From Manihot esculenta (taxonomy: Eukaryota > Streptophyta > Magnoliopsida > Malpighiales > Euphorbiaceae): a stretch of DNA of 64,000 nt. The position numbers were made by a program, and so were the translations under genes. The notes beneath the pieces were generated by a model, which was not told the DNA's origin, did not search any database, and saw nothing but the letters and a program-made list of their open reading frames with translations. Below, one piece after another: positions 34,975 to 58,452 of the stretch. The stretch covers positions 11,011,516-11,075,515 of the forward strand of contig NC_035168.2 in the NCBI RefSeq assembly GCF_001659605.2. Direction: 5' to 3'. Position 1 is the first letter of the stretch; each line of letters opens with the position of its first letter.

Positions 34975-37301
34975 CCCCTCCCGTCCTCCTTTATTTTCTT
35001 GTTGGAGGATGGTGGTTGGGGAGGATGAAATTGGTTTGAGAGTCTTTGTTCACTGAATATCATAATTGTCTTGAAAGCAATGCTCCTAGCTTTCCTTCTC
35101 TCCTTTGATTTGATTTGGTTATGCAGTAGGTTCATGTGCCTGTCTTAATTTTTGACCTCTGCTAGTATGCTTATCAAAGCAAGCCATCTATACCAACTCT
35201 TTATGTGAATTACTCATGAGCTCTGCTGGCTTTTGTTTTTCGTATTTGATTACTCTATTACAAGATGCTTATCTCTGCTAATAATTTTCTGGGATTCATT
35301 AAAAAAAAAGATGCACGACTCTAGATACTATTGGGGGTGATGTGAGCCAGGATAGATGTTAAGTTCAAAAACTATAGAGTTGGATTTTGTGATTACAGAG
35401 GCTTGCCTTTTGCTCAAATGAAATTTACAATGTTCATATCTAGTGCTTGGTATGATGTGTTCATTCTATTTACTTTAATCAACAGGTTTTATGAAGGCAC
35501 CGTTAAGTCGTATGACCCTATAAAAAGGAAACATGTGGTATTGCTCTTTCTTGGTTCCTCTCTCCCCCTCTAAGCTTTATTTCTTTGTCTCTCATTTTTG
35601 CAACTTTGTGTAGATATTATATGATGATGGAGATATAGAAGTACTTCGTTTAGAAAAAGAGCGCTGGGAGCTTGCTGATAAGGGTCGCAAATCTATGAAG
35701 GTTTTACTATCTTCTTTCTTCTGTAATTTTTCCTAGGAATAAAGCAACTGAATGTTTCCAAGGCAACTAGCTATATAACATATTTCACTTTTTGCACCAT
35801 TTCAGAAGTCAAACTCATCAAAGCATCCTCGCATGACTAAAATGTAAGTATTGCCTTCTAATGAAGAATTTAGATGTCCTTCAGAAATTGGATAATTGCA
35901 CTAGCTTTTTCTATGTAAATCTATTGGATTGCTATGTTTCATGGCATTATGTCTTGTTTATCTCCTTTCTTGTATGAAAGCTCGATGTTTTTGTGAGAAT
36001 TCCTTATCCTTCTCATGCTCTTGCCTAAAATTTTTGTAATTGTTCTGCAGATCACCTTCACAGAAAAGTAGAAGTCCAGGTAATATACGTCAGAACAAGA
36101 AATCAGAAAAGATGTAAGTAGAAAGTTTTCATCATTTATGAAGTCTTTTTTCTTGCAACTTTTGTTTCTCCAATGGCACTAGATTTATTGATTTTGTTTA
36201 TTTTCCCAGAGTTAAAGGAAAAAGAACTCCTAAGAAGAACTCAAAGCGCATGCATAAAGAACTTGAGGATAAAGATGATTCTGATGCATCAAATCCTGAA
36301 CCCACTGAGGAATCTAAAGGGGATGAGGCAAAACGAGGTGTACTGCCCTTTTACCTTTACAGTTAATGTCAAATGATAAAAATTGGTGGTTTGCAAAGTC
36401 AATATCACGTAGGTTTATTTCTTATTAAAGATCTATGTAGAAAACTCTCATGAGTTGTTATGGAGATTATTTTATATTTGTTATTATCTCTCTCTCCCCT
36501 GCTCTTTTCTTGCTTTTCTTTTTCTTTTTCTCTTTCCCTTCTTTTTGTCATTTGCCTCATTTTTGCCTCAAGTTGAGTGGGTATGGTGACCATTTTGTTT
36601 TGTTTGGGTTACAAGATCCCTTTACGCAGATGTATTTTGGTTCCCTACAATGCTTTGTTTGGGTTACGTTCTCTTTGTGAGCATATATACTCGCAGATGC
36701 ACGAAATGTCATTTCTATATTGCTGGTTGGTAATGATATTGTCATTTTCCAGGTGATTCTTATGGGGAACATGACAAAAAGGTGGCAGAGCACCTGATAG
36801 ATGATGAATCTGACAAGGAAGTGACATCAGTATCCGAAGGAAAACACTTGGGCGACACACTAGAGAACCAAAATCAATCAGAGGTATCTGATGGAGAAGA
36901 GAAATCTAGTTTTGAAGGTAAAGATTTTGCAGAAAATGCTCAAAAGGATGATGCAGAAGAGGACACCCACTCAGAGGAACGGGAAGTTGAATTGAGTGAT
37001 GGAATACAGGAGGAAGCTAATAAAGACAAATCAGACTCTGAATGGATTCAAGATGAAGACATTGTTAGGACCGCCCATAGAAATCCAAAGAAACCACGTA
37101 TAGAATCAAGTCCTTCCAATGCAGAGGATGCCAACATATCTGATGACGAGCCTCTTGTACTTACCTTTTGCCTTGCATTTACTTTATGCGTTATGACTTG
37201 ACCCATTCCAAAAATATTTCTATTTTAACTTTACTTGTTACCAAATGCAGAGCAACTGGAAGCATAAAGTACGAAAATCAGGATCAAGGCGAGCAAGATA
37301 A
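20956..37301 (+). CDS. PDS5A: Sister chromatid cohesion protein PDS5 homolog (PDS5A-like), 33 coding exons
   Basis: PDS5 binds cohesin and controls its hold on sister chromatids in the nucleus. Exons: 20956-21048, 23759-23962, 24077-24258, 25337-25463, 25566-25784, 26125-26341, 26406-26551, 26679-26824, 27126-27275, 27403-27451, 27551-27742, 28627-28809, 29071-29225, 29298-29430, 29520-29669, 29758-29817, 31198-31334, 31462-31579, 31667-31801, 31935-32131, 32282-32438, 32605-32748, 32969-33049, 33156-33767, 33881-33991, 34849-34928, 35486-35537, 35614-35700, 35806-35843, 36051-36113, 36210-36337, 36753-37156, 37251-37301. All junctions are GT-AG and all phases match, giving 5001 nt and 1666 residues. 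Residues 20-1120 are HEAT-type helices ([19 protein letters not shown] is typical). Residues 1126-1366 are Lys/Ser-rich. A Tudor-like domain lies at about 1370-1440 ([29 protein letters not shown]). The C-terminus is an acidic tail with basic patches. Length and domain order fit the long plant PDS5A form (Arabidopsis about 1600). The A versus C/D paralogue choice is inferred from length and HEAT coverage. Intact. Confidence 0.95.
23340..23362. repeat. (TC)n microsatellite in PDS5 intron 1
   Basis: A short run of TC units in the 2.7-kb first coding intron. Confidence 0.8.
27743..28626. other. PDS5 intron 11 with a probable unclassified insertion
   Basis: An 884-bp intron. Its middle (about 27840-28400) is less T-rich than the other introns and reads open on the minus strand for 83 codons ([14 protein letters not shown] and so on). 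It may be a transposon-derived fragment. No family could be assigned. Confidence 0.35.
30540..30933 (+). mobile_element. gypsy 3' end plus LTR inside PDS5 intron 16
   Basis: An LTR-like block at 30611-30933 begins TGTTACATA and ends TATGTGACA, near-perfect inverted ends. Just before it, plus-strand codons read [12 protein letters not shown], resembling the polyprotein tail FWGQEGSHGEGIV beside the LTR of the gypsy element at 53298. It is therefore a decayed chromovirus-type 3' end. Sequence 29880-30540 in the same intron may be more of the same insertion but is not recognisable. Splicing of PDS5 appears unaffected, since donor 29818 and acceptor 31197 are canonical. Confidence 0.55.
34929..34985. 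repeat. (CT)n microsatellite in PDS5 intron 26
   Basis: A CT run interrupted by CCC, directly after the donor site of the first Tudor-domain exon. Confidence 0.85.
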
Positions 37302-37745
37302 GCAGTTATGTTTGATAACTGTCTTCTTGTCTGGACTCTGGAGGAAGAAGGCACTAAGTTGTGGTTCTTTATTAGATTCTAATGCATTTTGTTTAGGTGG
37401 TGTAGTTGGCAGAAGGTGAAGGAGATGAAAGCCATTTAATGTTGTAAACAGCAACACTAATAAATCTTGGAAGTTGTTGGGACTTATTACATATGAATGT
37501 AGAGAGTAGGCACTTCCATATGCTTACGTAGGAATCTCGATGCCCTGTAATTTGTACTAGGAGTAATGTTAGAAGAAAAGATTGAAATGGTTAATGGGGG
37601 TGTAGTATAGTCCGTCTTTCTAACCACCAGGCTTTATAGGTAGGTCACTTTGTACAGTTACTATAGTTGGGGTTATTGTTGTATGTTAGCATATTCATGT
37701 TTGATTTTTGACACCGATCAAAGTGATAAAGCTGACTTCCTAGTT
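37302..37745 (+). other. PDS5 3' untranslated region (approximate)
   Basis: Follows the TAA stop at 37299-37301. A possible polyadenylation signal AATAAA is at 37459. The true 3' end is not determinable from sequence. Confidence 0.5.
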
Positions 37746-40374
37746 TGTTCTGTGCCAATTATTATACTCTTATATCTGCGTTAAGAATTGAATTAGCATT
37801 CTGCCATTCCTCCTCTTTCTTCTTCTTTGCTGAATTTACCCCTCCCTGAAGACTTACGTCGAGATTATCAGGTTCAAGTGGGCAGGACTAAAGATCTCGT
37901 CAAAGTCGAGGATTGATCAAGAGTTTCCTTCGGCTGCATGGAAGTTTCCTACATGACTGTTTGAGCGAATCAAATCTTGGGTTCATTTTGTTTTGAATTG
38001 AATGATGTGGTCTGTAACATTCAAGATTAATGCGTTGGTGCTCCATGGTTACGTCATGATCAGATGAAAGTTGAATTCTCTTGTTCACACCCATTAATTT
38101 TGATTTCCCCTCAAGACAGTAGGGTGTGAAATCCTAGTTTGTGATCTATCTAGAAATCATAAACGGCATTTGGTTTTGGTTTGAAATAATTTTGTACGAT
38201 CTACAATAGGTCCAACCATGAGACAGTGATATGTACCATTACCTACCGTCAATATGAATATTTCAGTATTCGATTAGAGATTGCACTTGGTAGCAATGAT
38301 CGACTGAAGGTGATATGATACAACAAAGCCACTTGATAAGTCTGACATGTCTGCAAAAGTTTGCTATTGCACATACTCCCAGCCAGAGGCACCACCTGCC
38401 CCAATCACCGGACCTTGAAGCCGCTATAAATAGAAGCAGAAAAAGCTCAAGTAGGACCTTTTCAGATACCGATTCAATAAATGGGTGTTGGGACCCTGTT
38501 CTCTTCATCTTTTTCTTCTTTGATATTCTTAGTGGTTGGATTAATTTAAGGGTAAATTATAATTTAATTCTTTACTTTTAGTAAAAATTTTCAAGTTTAG
38601 TCCTCATATTTTGAAAATTCTACTATTGAATTTTTGACATTTGAAAAAACCTATAATTTAGTCCTTACTATTAGAATCTCAGTTAACTTTCTATTAGTTC
38701 TATTAAAAATTATCAAAATACTCTTTAGTATATATTTTTTATCTAAATAGTATAAAAAAATTTACTATTTAATCCTTATAGTATGGAAAAATTTACTATT
38801 TGATCTCTATATTTTTAAAAATATATTAAAATATCCAACATATTTCAAAAATTCAATTAGTTAGTTTTTGCCACTGCTTTTTTACCTTGTGTCATTAATT
38901 TTAATTTTAATATAAAAGGAGGAGAGAAGATTTTTTTTTTTTTCTAAAAATGTCTTCCTCTCATAATATAGATGGGTGGAATGGTAGGTTGATAGGTTGA
39001 TGGATGTAAATTGTAGGTGTGAAAAAGAGTTGGAATTAGAATCTCAAAATCAATTGATAATCCAAATAGGCCAAGGACATATTATTACTGTCATGTTTGT
39101 GGAAGTTAGCATGATTGGTACATTCCAATTTCTTCTCAAGTTCACAACACAAACAACAACTTGGGTCATGAGAAACGGCAACATTGCATATTAGAGTGTT
39201 GAAATTAGGAAAGGGATATTGAAGATAAAAGAGGAGTAGAAAGATTGAAGTATTATTGGGGCATTTGAAGGCTTTATAATTAGTATAAACAAGTAGAATA
39301 TTAATGAAATGTAATGAAAGTGGAATTTGAAATTGGAAAGCAAACTTCTATTTCCTCTATTTTATGTATTTCTCTATGTTGCAATTTTTTTTATATTGAT
39401 ATCATATGGCGCTAAGAAATACTTTGATATCAGCCATTTTCATATTGTAGGAATCAAATAGTTTAATATTTTTGTAATATAGAGGTATCTAATTTAATTA
39501 TTGTGTAATATAGGGACTAAATTTTAATCTTTAATGAAACAATTTAATAATTAAATAACAAGAACTAAATAATTGCCTATATATCTGGAAGTAACTTGAA
39601 ATATGTTCAAATGAATGCAACTTTTAGCTATAAAATTGACATATTGAAATAGCCTTAGTTCCTTTAAATGGTAATGACAAGTATAATATTCTATAAAAAA
39701 GAACCTCACAAAATCAACCTACTATCTACCCAAATTTATAACCTCAAAAATCAAGCTTCATCATGGGCTCCTAAAATTAGTTATTTGGTCCACCAAGACT
39801 TGCACATCAAAAGAAGGTTTCGGCCAGGTTAGAAAAATAGGTAAAATTGTGATTTCCTTCCTTTTTGTATTTATTTTATAAAATTAAATCAACTATAATT
39901 AAATTAAAATATAATAAAAATAAAATATTATAATTAAATTCCAAAAATTAAAATGAATAAAATCAGGTTTGAATCAAAAGTATAAAGAAAGGAAAAAGAT
40001 AAATATTAGCTAAAATCCACTGGAGGCAACACAATCCAATTAAACTTTTCAAGAGCTTGAAGCATAAAATATAGGTAAAAATGTTAAGAAAAATAAGGAG
40101 TGAGTGATGATATCATAGGATAGCATACCCTATTCTCTAACAAATAAAACATAATATTCTAAAATTGAATTAATTAATTAAATTCACATATATGCATATT
40201 TAATTTCTATAAATTTTAAAAGAAAAAAAATAAAATTTTGAATTCATGCAACACAACGAATAGGTGACAATTGCATATTCAATACCATAAATAAAATATA
40301 AATAATAAAAAAATTAAAAAGGAAGAAAATTAAAAATTTATTTAACCATACCCAAAAGTTATTTAAATTATCTA
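37746..40374. other. Intergenic DNA with weak repeat traces
   Basis: No supportable gene. 38560-38830 and 39440-39560 contain related phrases in opposite orientation (TTTAGTCCTCATATTTTG; ATATAGGGACTAAATTTT) common at the ends of plant non-autonomous repeats. 39197-39383 looks like an LTR tail (TGTTGAAATTAGG ... CTCTATGTTGCA) followed by TTGATATCATATGGC, which resembles a decayed tRNA-Met primer-binding site. The rest is AT-rich. Confidence 0.35.
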
Positions 40375-40377
40375 TTG

Positions 40378-42330
40378 TTGGACCTAAATGTCCTAATCCT
40401 TGTTTTGATGATTAATAAACAATTGGTGTGTTACTAATTATTTTCAAAGGTGTTTGTGTTGAGTTTGTAGGTCTCTTACTAACATGAATGAAATTGCTTC
40501 AGTCTCCAAAAGTGAAAGGTGTCTATTTTGGAAGCATACCACAATAAAGGGATCAGAAAATAATCTCTTGTTTATATTTTATCAATTTATTCATTGTAAA
40601 TTTCAATTAATTAATTGTGATGACTCTCTCTATGTTTCCAAATATCATCTAAGATTCTATTGCATAATGAGTTTTTAATGTTAAATTACTAATAATTCAA
40701 GGTTAAATAAAATATTTAATAATCTCTTTTTGAATAAATAAACCATACATAAACATATATATTGACCACAAAGAATTATTAAAAACATAATAAAATGTTA
40801 TACAATATTTAAAATAAAATAAATAAATAAATAACATGAACTATTAGCTTCCTAACATTCTCATTTGTAGATCCCTGAATTTGTATCGTGTATATTTTAA
40901 TATCTGAATCTGTAAGGGGTAATTAAAGACCTTCCAGAAGGTATTTTATACTGTAAACAAATAAAAAATAAAATAAAAAAAATAAAAAAGGGTTGAGAGA
41001 TTCAAGAAATGAAAAAATAAGGCCCTACCTTTCTGTTTTTAGGCATTTTTCATGAAGTCTAAGGATCATTTGATTTCTTAAGAACAGTGGGCTCAACTTA
41101 AAATATTAAGGTGGTCGAATGGATAATATTAAATAGCTCATTTGGTCGAGATATTAAAAGAAAGGGCAATTTTCATAATTTTTAGTTCTTAAATAGATAG
41201 TTTTCTATTCTAAGTCTAATGTAAAATAAGTATAACACTATTAATTATTTAGACAAGACTCTCACATGCCTTGATAAGAATAAATTGATTAAGGTAATGG
41301 AAGAAGAAATAGTCTATAAAATTAAACCAAGCGTGGAAATTAATTTATTTGCCTATGAGACAAAAAGTTGTTGAAAAGAAATAGGTTGATTGAAGTATGG
41401 AGTGATACAAAACTCGCTTAGTACTATAAGAGTATATGCAATAAAAATGATTTGATTTAAGCAAACTTTTTCTCCTGTTGCGATATTTACCTCAATAAGA
41501 TAATCTTGTCTATTATAGCTAATTTGGATCTATAATTATATTAAATGGATATTAAGATTTCATTTCTCAATGGAGAATTAGGAGAAAAAATTTATATGGA
41601 ACAATCTATAGATTTCATTAAAAAATATAAAAAAACATAATGTATGTATACTTAGGAGATGTAAATATAGTCTTAAGCAGTCTTATAGATAATGGTAGAT
41701 TTGATTTCATAATACAATTATACCTTATAATTTCACTATGATTGATAGAAACCATTGTGTCTATACTAAAAGATCCAAAGATAAGTTTATAATCTTATCA
41801 TTGTATGTGATGTTATACCTATAACTTTGACAGAAATATGTTAAGGAAATAAAAGAATGATTATCATCTACTAATCATTGTTCAATATCATAAAAACATC
41901 AATCATGAACATTTAGAAACATTACTTAAATGCAATTAAAATCTCACAATTATAACCATATTATAATTTTCTTTATACAGTAATATAGTCTCATAAACTT
42001 TATCTTTACTCGTATTTGAATTAATACTAAAGATAAATAACAAATAATAGCCTTTATGTAGTGTATTTAAATATTTAAAATATAATATCCGACATATTAC
42101 TAACACAATTGAAATTTTTTTCCCCTGAATATCCTAAGCTAGAGTCACAATAATGGAAATAATAAGAAAACTACAATTCAAGACTTTGGACATCATCTTA
42201 GCCATTGTGGATTGGCTAACATTCCTTACATCTATAATCACAATATCTTTACCTTTAGAAGCAGAGCCATATTTGGTCCACAACTTAGTCAAGTCTATGA
42301 AGTCTTGTTAGGAGTAAGAATATGCAGCTC
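40378..42330 (+). mobile_element. Heavily decayed Ty1/copia remnant
   Basis: The sequence near 40380 (GGACCTAAATGTCCTAATCC, then TTGATGATTAATAAACAATTGGTGTG) resembles the start of a common plant copia LTR. Plus-strand fragments at about 41280-41900 read FSPVAIFTSIR, RFHNTIIPYNFTMID and NHCVYTKRSKDKFIILSLYV, a copia reverse transcriptase with many stops and frame changes. Boundaries and target duplication were not found. Confidence 0.6.
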
Positions 42331-43230
42331 CAAAATTAGAAATTGATCCTATCTTTACCATAATAGATGGATTAATGCCATATGCAAATCTTGTACAGTG
42401 ATTGTTGTTTCAATGGTGAATGGAGCATAATAATGGATGCTTCAACAAAGGATGGCGTTGAGTAGAACAACGGTTGATGGCCTTCAATATAAAATAGATT
42501 TGAAATGGCAAGAGCAAAATGATGGCCTTGATGGGGCAAAACGATGGATACTTCCACAATCAAGAACATGCAAGTGATGGTCTTCAATCTAGACAGTACT
42601 CGCACGTGATTATTTCTTCAATGGTGATTGATGGGATAGATAGATAGTTGGATTAAGGCTGATAGAAAATGAAAATAGGAAAATTTGCTATGGCTGATTT
42701 TTGTAGAGATAATTGTGAAAATTTTCAGTTAAAGAGAGGGAAAAGGAAGAGATGAAGGGGTTGTCAATGAAGAAGAAGTGGCGAGATTGCCATTGACTGA
42801 GTTGAAGTTATTGGTACTTGCATTGTTTCCAAAAAGAGTTATTTAACTATTTTTTTTATTGATTAACGGTAAAAAAATTGAAAAATTAATGGTTGTTGAA
42901 GTAAAATATAAAAAATTTTAATTTAATTTATAAATTAGAGAGATATTTTAATTTTTTTTTTATGAGTTAACGGTAAAAAAAACTGAAAAATTAGTGGTTA
43001 TTGAAGTAAAATATAAAAAAAATTTAATTTAATTTATAAATTAGAGAAACATTTTAATTAATTAGACCTAATTGTAACCGCATAAGCTAATTAACCCTAC
43101 ATTTATGTCAGTGGCGGTCGTGGAGAACTAATAATGTCTCATAGGAGCAGAGTTCCCAATTTGGCGGGGGCCACCGCTACACGACAGGATAGAGAAGCGT
43201 ATTAACGTAGATAAGCGCAAAGGAGTTGAG
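42331..43230. other. Intergenic DNA upstream of the thiolase gene
   Basis: Nothing coding is supportable. The phrase GAGTTAACGGTAAAAAAA with neighbouring AAATTAGTGGTT is tandemly duplicated (about 42858-42950 and 42965-43050). The last 150 bp before 43230 become GC-richer and probably contain the promoter of the thiolase gene. Confidence 0.4.
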
Positions 43231-43411
43231 GAGTTGATCAACTCATCAACTTCTGTTGTTTCTTTCCCTCTAAAAACCTCTTTGCTGCATCTCAATCTCC
43301 ATTTCTACGAGCAATCTCAGGTAATCCAGTTGAATTTCTGATTTTTCTTTTCATCTTTAATTGGTATAAAAAGTATAATCATTCCTTTTGACAGGTAACA
43401 GTTTTGATTCC
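43230..43411 (+). other. Thiolase 5' untranslated region with its own intron
   Basis: An untranslated exon ends at 43320 (CTCAG|GTAATCC). A 74-bp intron runs 43321-43394 (ending TTTTGACAG), and the next exon begins 16 bases before the start codon at 43412. The transcription start is not determined. Confidence 0.6.
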
Positions 43412-54893
<11,482 letters not shown>

Positions 54894-54895
54894 GT

Positions 54896-54954
<59 letters not shown>

Positions 54955-55854
54955 CACACTAGTTAGTTGATAATAGGAGGGTTAGCTCTCCCCTTTGCCA
55001 TATACCTCTCACCATGTGAGATTCAAACTTAAGACCTCTTAAAAGAAGTTTTAAGTCTTATTAATAATTGATTGCCTCCTTTGGGACAGCCTTTGGGCGT
55101 GTTGTGTGGTGGTGTCAAATCACATGCATATCTTTCTGTGAGCTTGTGCTTGTGGTAGACTATTTTGGCTAACTTTTGTAGATGAAAACTAAGTGATTGT
55201 GTTATATGTATATGCAATTTTTGTGTAATATCAAAGTGGTCTTTTCAAGCTTGTAATTAAGGAGTGTGTTAAAGCACAAATTGGTTGATGTTATCAGTGA
55301 AATTCTAAACGTACTCTATGAACCTTTTACTTTTTATAAAAAGAGAATAGTCATACAAGACAAAAATAAAAGCAATAAAAGCAATAATTACCAAAAGTTG
55401 GAATATAAACTCATCCTTGTGTTCCTACATATTTAAACCCTTGACAAGTATATATTTAAATGGTGTTAAAGTTAGAATGTTGACTAATATAAAAGGTTTC
55501 TAATTAGGAGGATTCATATATTTTAGATCCTAATTAGGCTTGATTATAGGGTTTGAGGAATTTTATTCTTATTGTAAATATTCCTAATTTAGGTTGATTC
55601 ACAAACTGCGACTAGAAGGTCAAGTGACTCTCACGACACTTTTAGATCCATTTTCCTTAAAATTTTATTTTCTCTACTTAATTTAATATTATATCATGGA
55701 TTTTTTAAAAATACAAAATTAATAGAATAATGGCTAAAATAAATTAAATTTATTTAGAGCAAATTATTGAATAATTCAGGGAAGTTTCAAGCAACAGGGG
55801 ATAAGTGGCATGACTTACAATGTTAATTGTGACCGATGATGTGATAGTATCCCC
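54894..55854. other. Thiolase intron 8 start or gene break: microsatellite, copia LTR fragment, palindrome-arm fragment
   Basis: A compound (TC)n(AC)n microsatellite fills 54899-54958, five bases after the last visible thiolase exon. A plus-strand fragment of the copia LTR seen at 52301 lies at about 55468-55586 (TGTTGACTAATATAAAAGG, then TTCTAATTAGGAGGATTC). From 55587 to about 55780 comes a partial direct copy of the left palindrome arm. No thiolase exon is visible. Confidence 0.65.
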
Positions 55855-56788
55855 TATAACTCAGTGGCCATTCACAAACTGCGACTAGAAGGTAAAGTGA
55901 ATCCCGAGAAACTATCGTACTTTTAGATCCATTTTCCTTAAAATTTTATTTTCTCCCATTGATTTAATTTTATATCATGGATTTTTCAAAAATACAAAAT
56001 TAATAGAATCAATGGCTAAAATAAATTAAATTTATTTAGAAAATTATTGAATAATTCAGACTTGTCCAGTATTTGTGTAATATTAGAAAACATATAATTC
56101 AAGCTAAGGATAACAAATTAAAAAATCAATTTGTTTTATAAATAATTTATGATGTGAGAAATAATTTTTTGAATAATTTTATTACTATATTACATTAATG
56201 TAGTAATATTATGAGTTTTATTTAATAGGACTTTTGTCTTCAAATATGAAGTATTTATTTTAATTAAGTCAAAAATATCTTTGAAAATAAATTGAGTAAA
56301 AAATTTATTATGCATTACTATATTAATAATAATTAAACAAAATTATTTTTGTTTGAAGGGCAAAGTCAGCCATACCCTTTTATGTGTTTGTGTGAAAGAT
56401 ATAAGTTGGTCCCGGGACTTCCATACTCATTCACAAACCTCGACTAGAATGCCAAGTGAACTAATACCTTGTTTTGATTTATTTAGTTGCCTTTTCATTT
56501 TTTTCAAAATCTTTCTCTTTGTTTCGGTTATAGTTTTTATTAGGATTTGAGAAGGTAACTTGAAAATGGGTTTCTTCATTTCATCAATGAACGTTATATT
56601 TTTTCCAAAATCTCTCTCCATTTCTTTAATATTCAATTCATAAAATGGGGTGAAATCATAGGAAGTCAGAGGATGCAGAGCAAAGAGAGCCATATTGTAA
56701 GTTTAATTTTTCAAATTGAATGTTATTCTGATTGAATGTTATTGAATGACAACTTGATATCATACTTCTTAATTGAATGTTAATCTGA

Positions 56789-57088
56789 TTGAATGTTATT
56801 TTGATTGCAGCATTGCAAAAAACTTATGAACGTAGCATTGCTTTGAAGGATTTTGAGGTTGATGATGAAGTGCTTGACCTCTTGCAAGATACTGGTTTTG
56901 AGAACTTGCTTAAACTTGATACAAATCTTAAGTATAATTCTGCTTTGATCAGTGCTTTAGTTTCAAAGTACGATACTAAAAACCAAGTATTTGTTTTTGG
57001 TGAGAAAAAAAAGTGTCTATATTTTGGTTTGATAGACGTTTTGCACATTCTTGGCCTGCTAATTGGTGGCCCTTATCCATTGATGTAG
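56789..57088 (+). pseudogene. Plant mobile domain-like fragment, left palindrome arm
   Basis: 99 codons, including LLQDTGFENLLKL, then NSALISALVSKYD and LIDVLHILGLLIGG. This fits the start of the plant mobile domain (GLxxLxxL, then LIxALVERW, then LxDVxxLLGLPIDG) found in MULE- and retrotransposon-associated genes. It is followed by a stop at the hinge of the palindrome; only the N-terminal third of the domain is present. GATTGCAG just upstream could be a splice acceptor. Confidence 0.6.
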
Positions 57089-57232
57089 CTCAACAGTTAT
57101 TTGTGAACTCTAGAATTCTTAAGGTATAAGATGACTTAATTTGTTTTTTTAATCTTCAATTCATAAATTTAAAAATTCTAGGGTTCTCAAATAGCTGTTG
57201 AGCTACAACGTGCCCCGGGAATTTCTCCATAT

Positions 57233-57517
57233 CTATGGATAAGAGCCACCAATTGGCAGACCAAGAATGTGCAAAACGTCTATCAAACCAAAATATAGAC
57301 GCACTTCTTTTTTCTCACAAAAAACAAATACTTGGTTTTTACTATCATACTTTGAAACTAAAGCACCGATCAAAGCATAATTATGGTTAAGATTTATGCC
57401 AAGTTTAGGCAAGTTCTCAAAACCAGTATCTTGTAAGAGGTCAAACACTTCATCATCAACCTCAAAATCCTTCAGAGCTATGCTGCGTTCATGAGTTTTT
57501 CGTAATACTGCAGTCAA
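57233..57517 (-). pseudogene. Plant mobile domain-like fragment, right palindrome arm
   Basis: 94 codons on the minus strand, an inverted, diverged copy of the left-arm frame: LLQDTGFENLPKLGINLN, ALIGALVSKYDSKNQVFVF, LHILGLPIGG. It keeps the GLPIGG motif better than the left copy. The two copies face each other tail to tail across the hinge. Confidence 0.6.
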
Positions 57518-58452
57518 AGTAACATTTAATCAGATTAACATTCAATTATCATTCAATCAGATTAACATTCAATTAAAGTAACATTCAATCAGAATAAAAT
57601 TCAATTTGAAAAATTAAACTTAAAATATGGCTCTTTTTGCTCTGCATTCTCTGATTTTCTATGATTTCGCCCCATTTTATGAATTGAAGATTAAAGAAAT
57701 GGAGAGAGATTTTGAAAAATATAACGTTCTTTGATGAAATGAAAAAACTCGTTTTCAAGTTACTTTCTCAAACCCTAATAAAAACCGTAATCGAAACAAA
57801 GAGAAAGATTTTGAAAAAAATGAAACGGCAAAGAAATAAATCAAAACAACGCATTAGTTCACTTGGCATTCTAGTTGAGGTTTGTGCAATGAGCATGGAA
57901 GTCTCAGGACCAATTTATATCTTTCACACAAACACATAAAAGGGTATGGCTGACTTTGCCCATCAAACAAAAATAATTTTGTTTAATTATTATTAATATA
58001 GTAATGCATAATAAATTTTTTACTCAATTTATTTTTAAAGATATTTTTGACTTAATTAAAATAAATATTTCATATTTGAAGACAAAAGTCATATTAAATA
58101 ATACTCATAATATTCCTACATTAATGTAATATAGTAATAAAATTATTCAAAAAATTATTTCCCACAGCATAAATTATTTTTAAAACAAATTGATTTTTTA
58201 ATTTGTTATTCTTAGGTCGAATTATATGTTTTTCTAATATTACTCAAATACTGGACAAGTTTAAATTATTCAATAATTTGTTTTAAATAAATTTAATTTA
58301 TTTTAGCCATTGATTCTATTAATTTTGTATTTTTAAAAAATTCATGATATAAGATTAAATTAAGACGTGAAAATAAAATTTTAAGGAAAATGGATCTAAA
58401 AGTACAGTAGTTTACCAGAATTCACTTTACCTTCTAGTCGCTGTTTGTGAAT

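Noticed and set aside
34893..35135. 80-codon minus-strand frame with repeated Arg-Glu residues
   Set aside because: It is a translation of the (CT)n microsatellite and lies inside a PDS5 intron.
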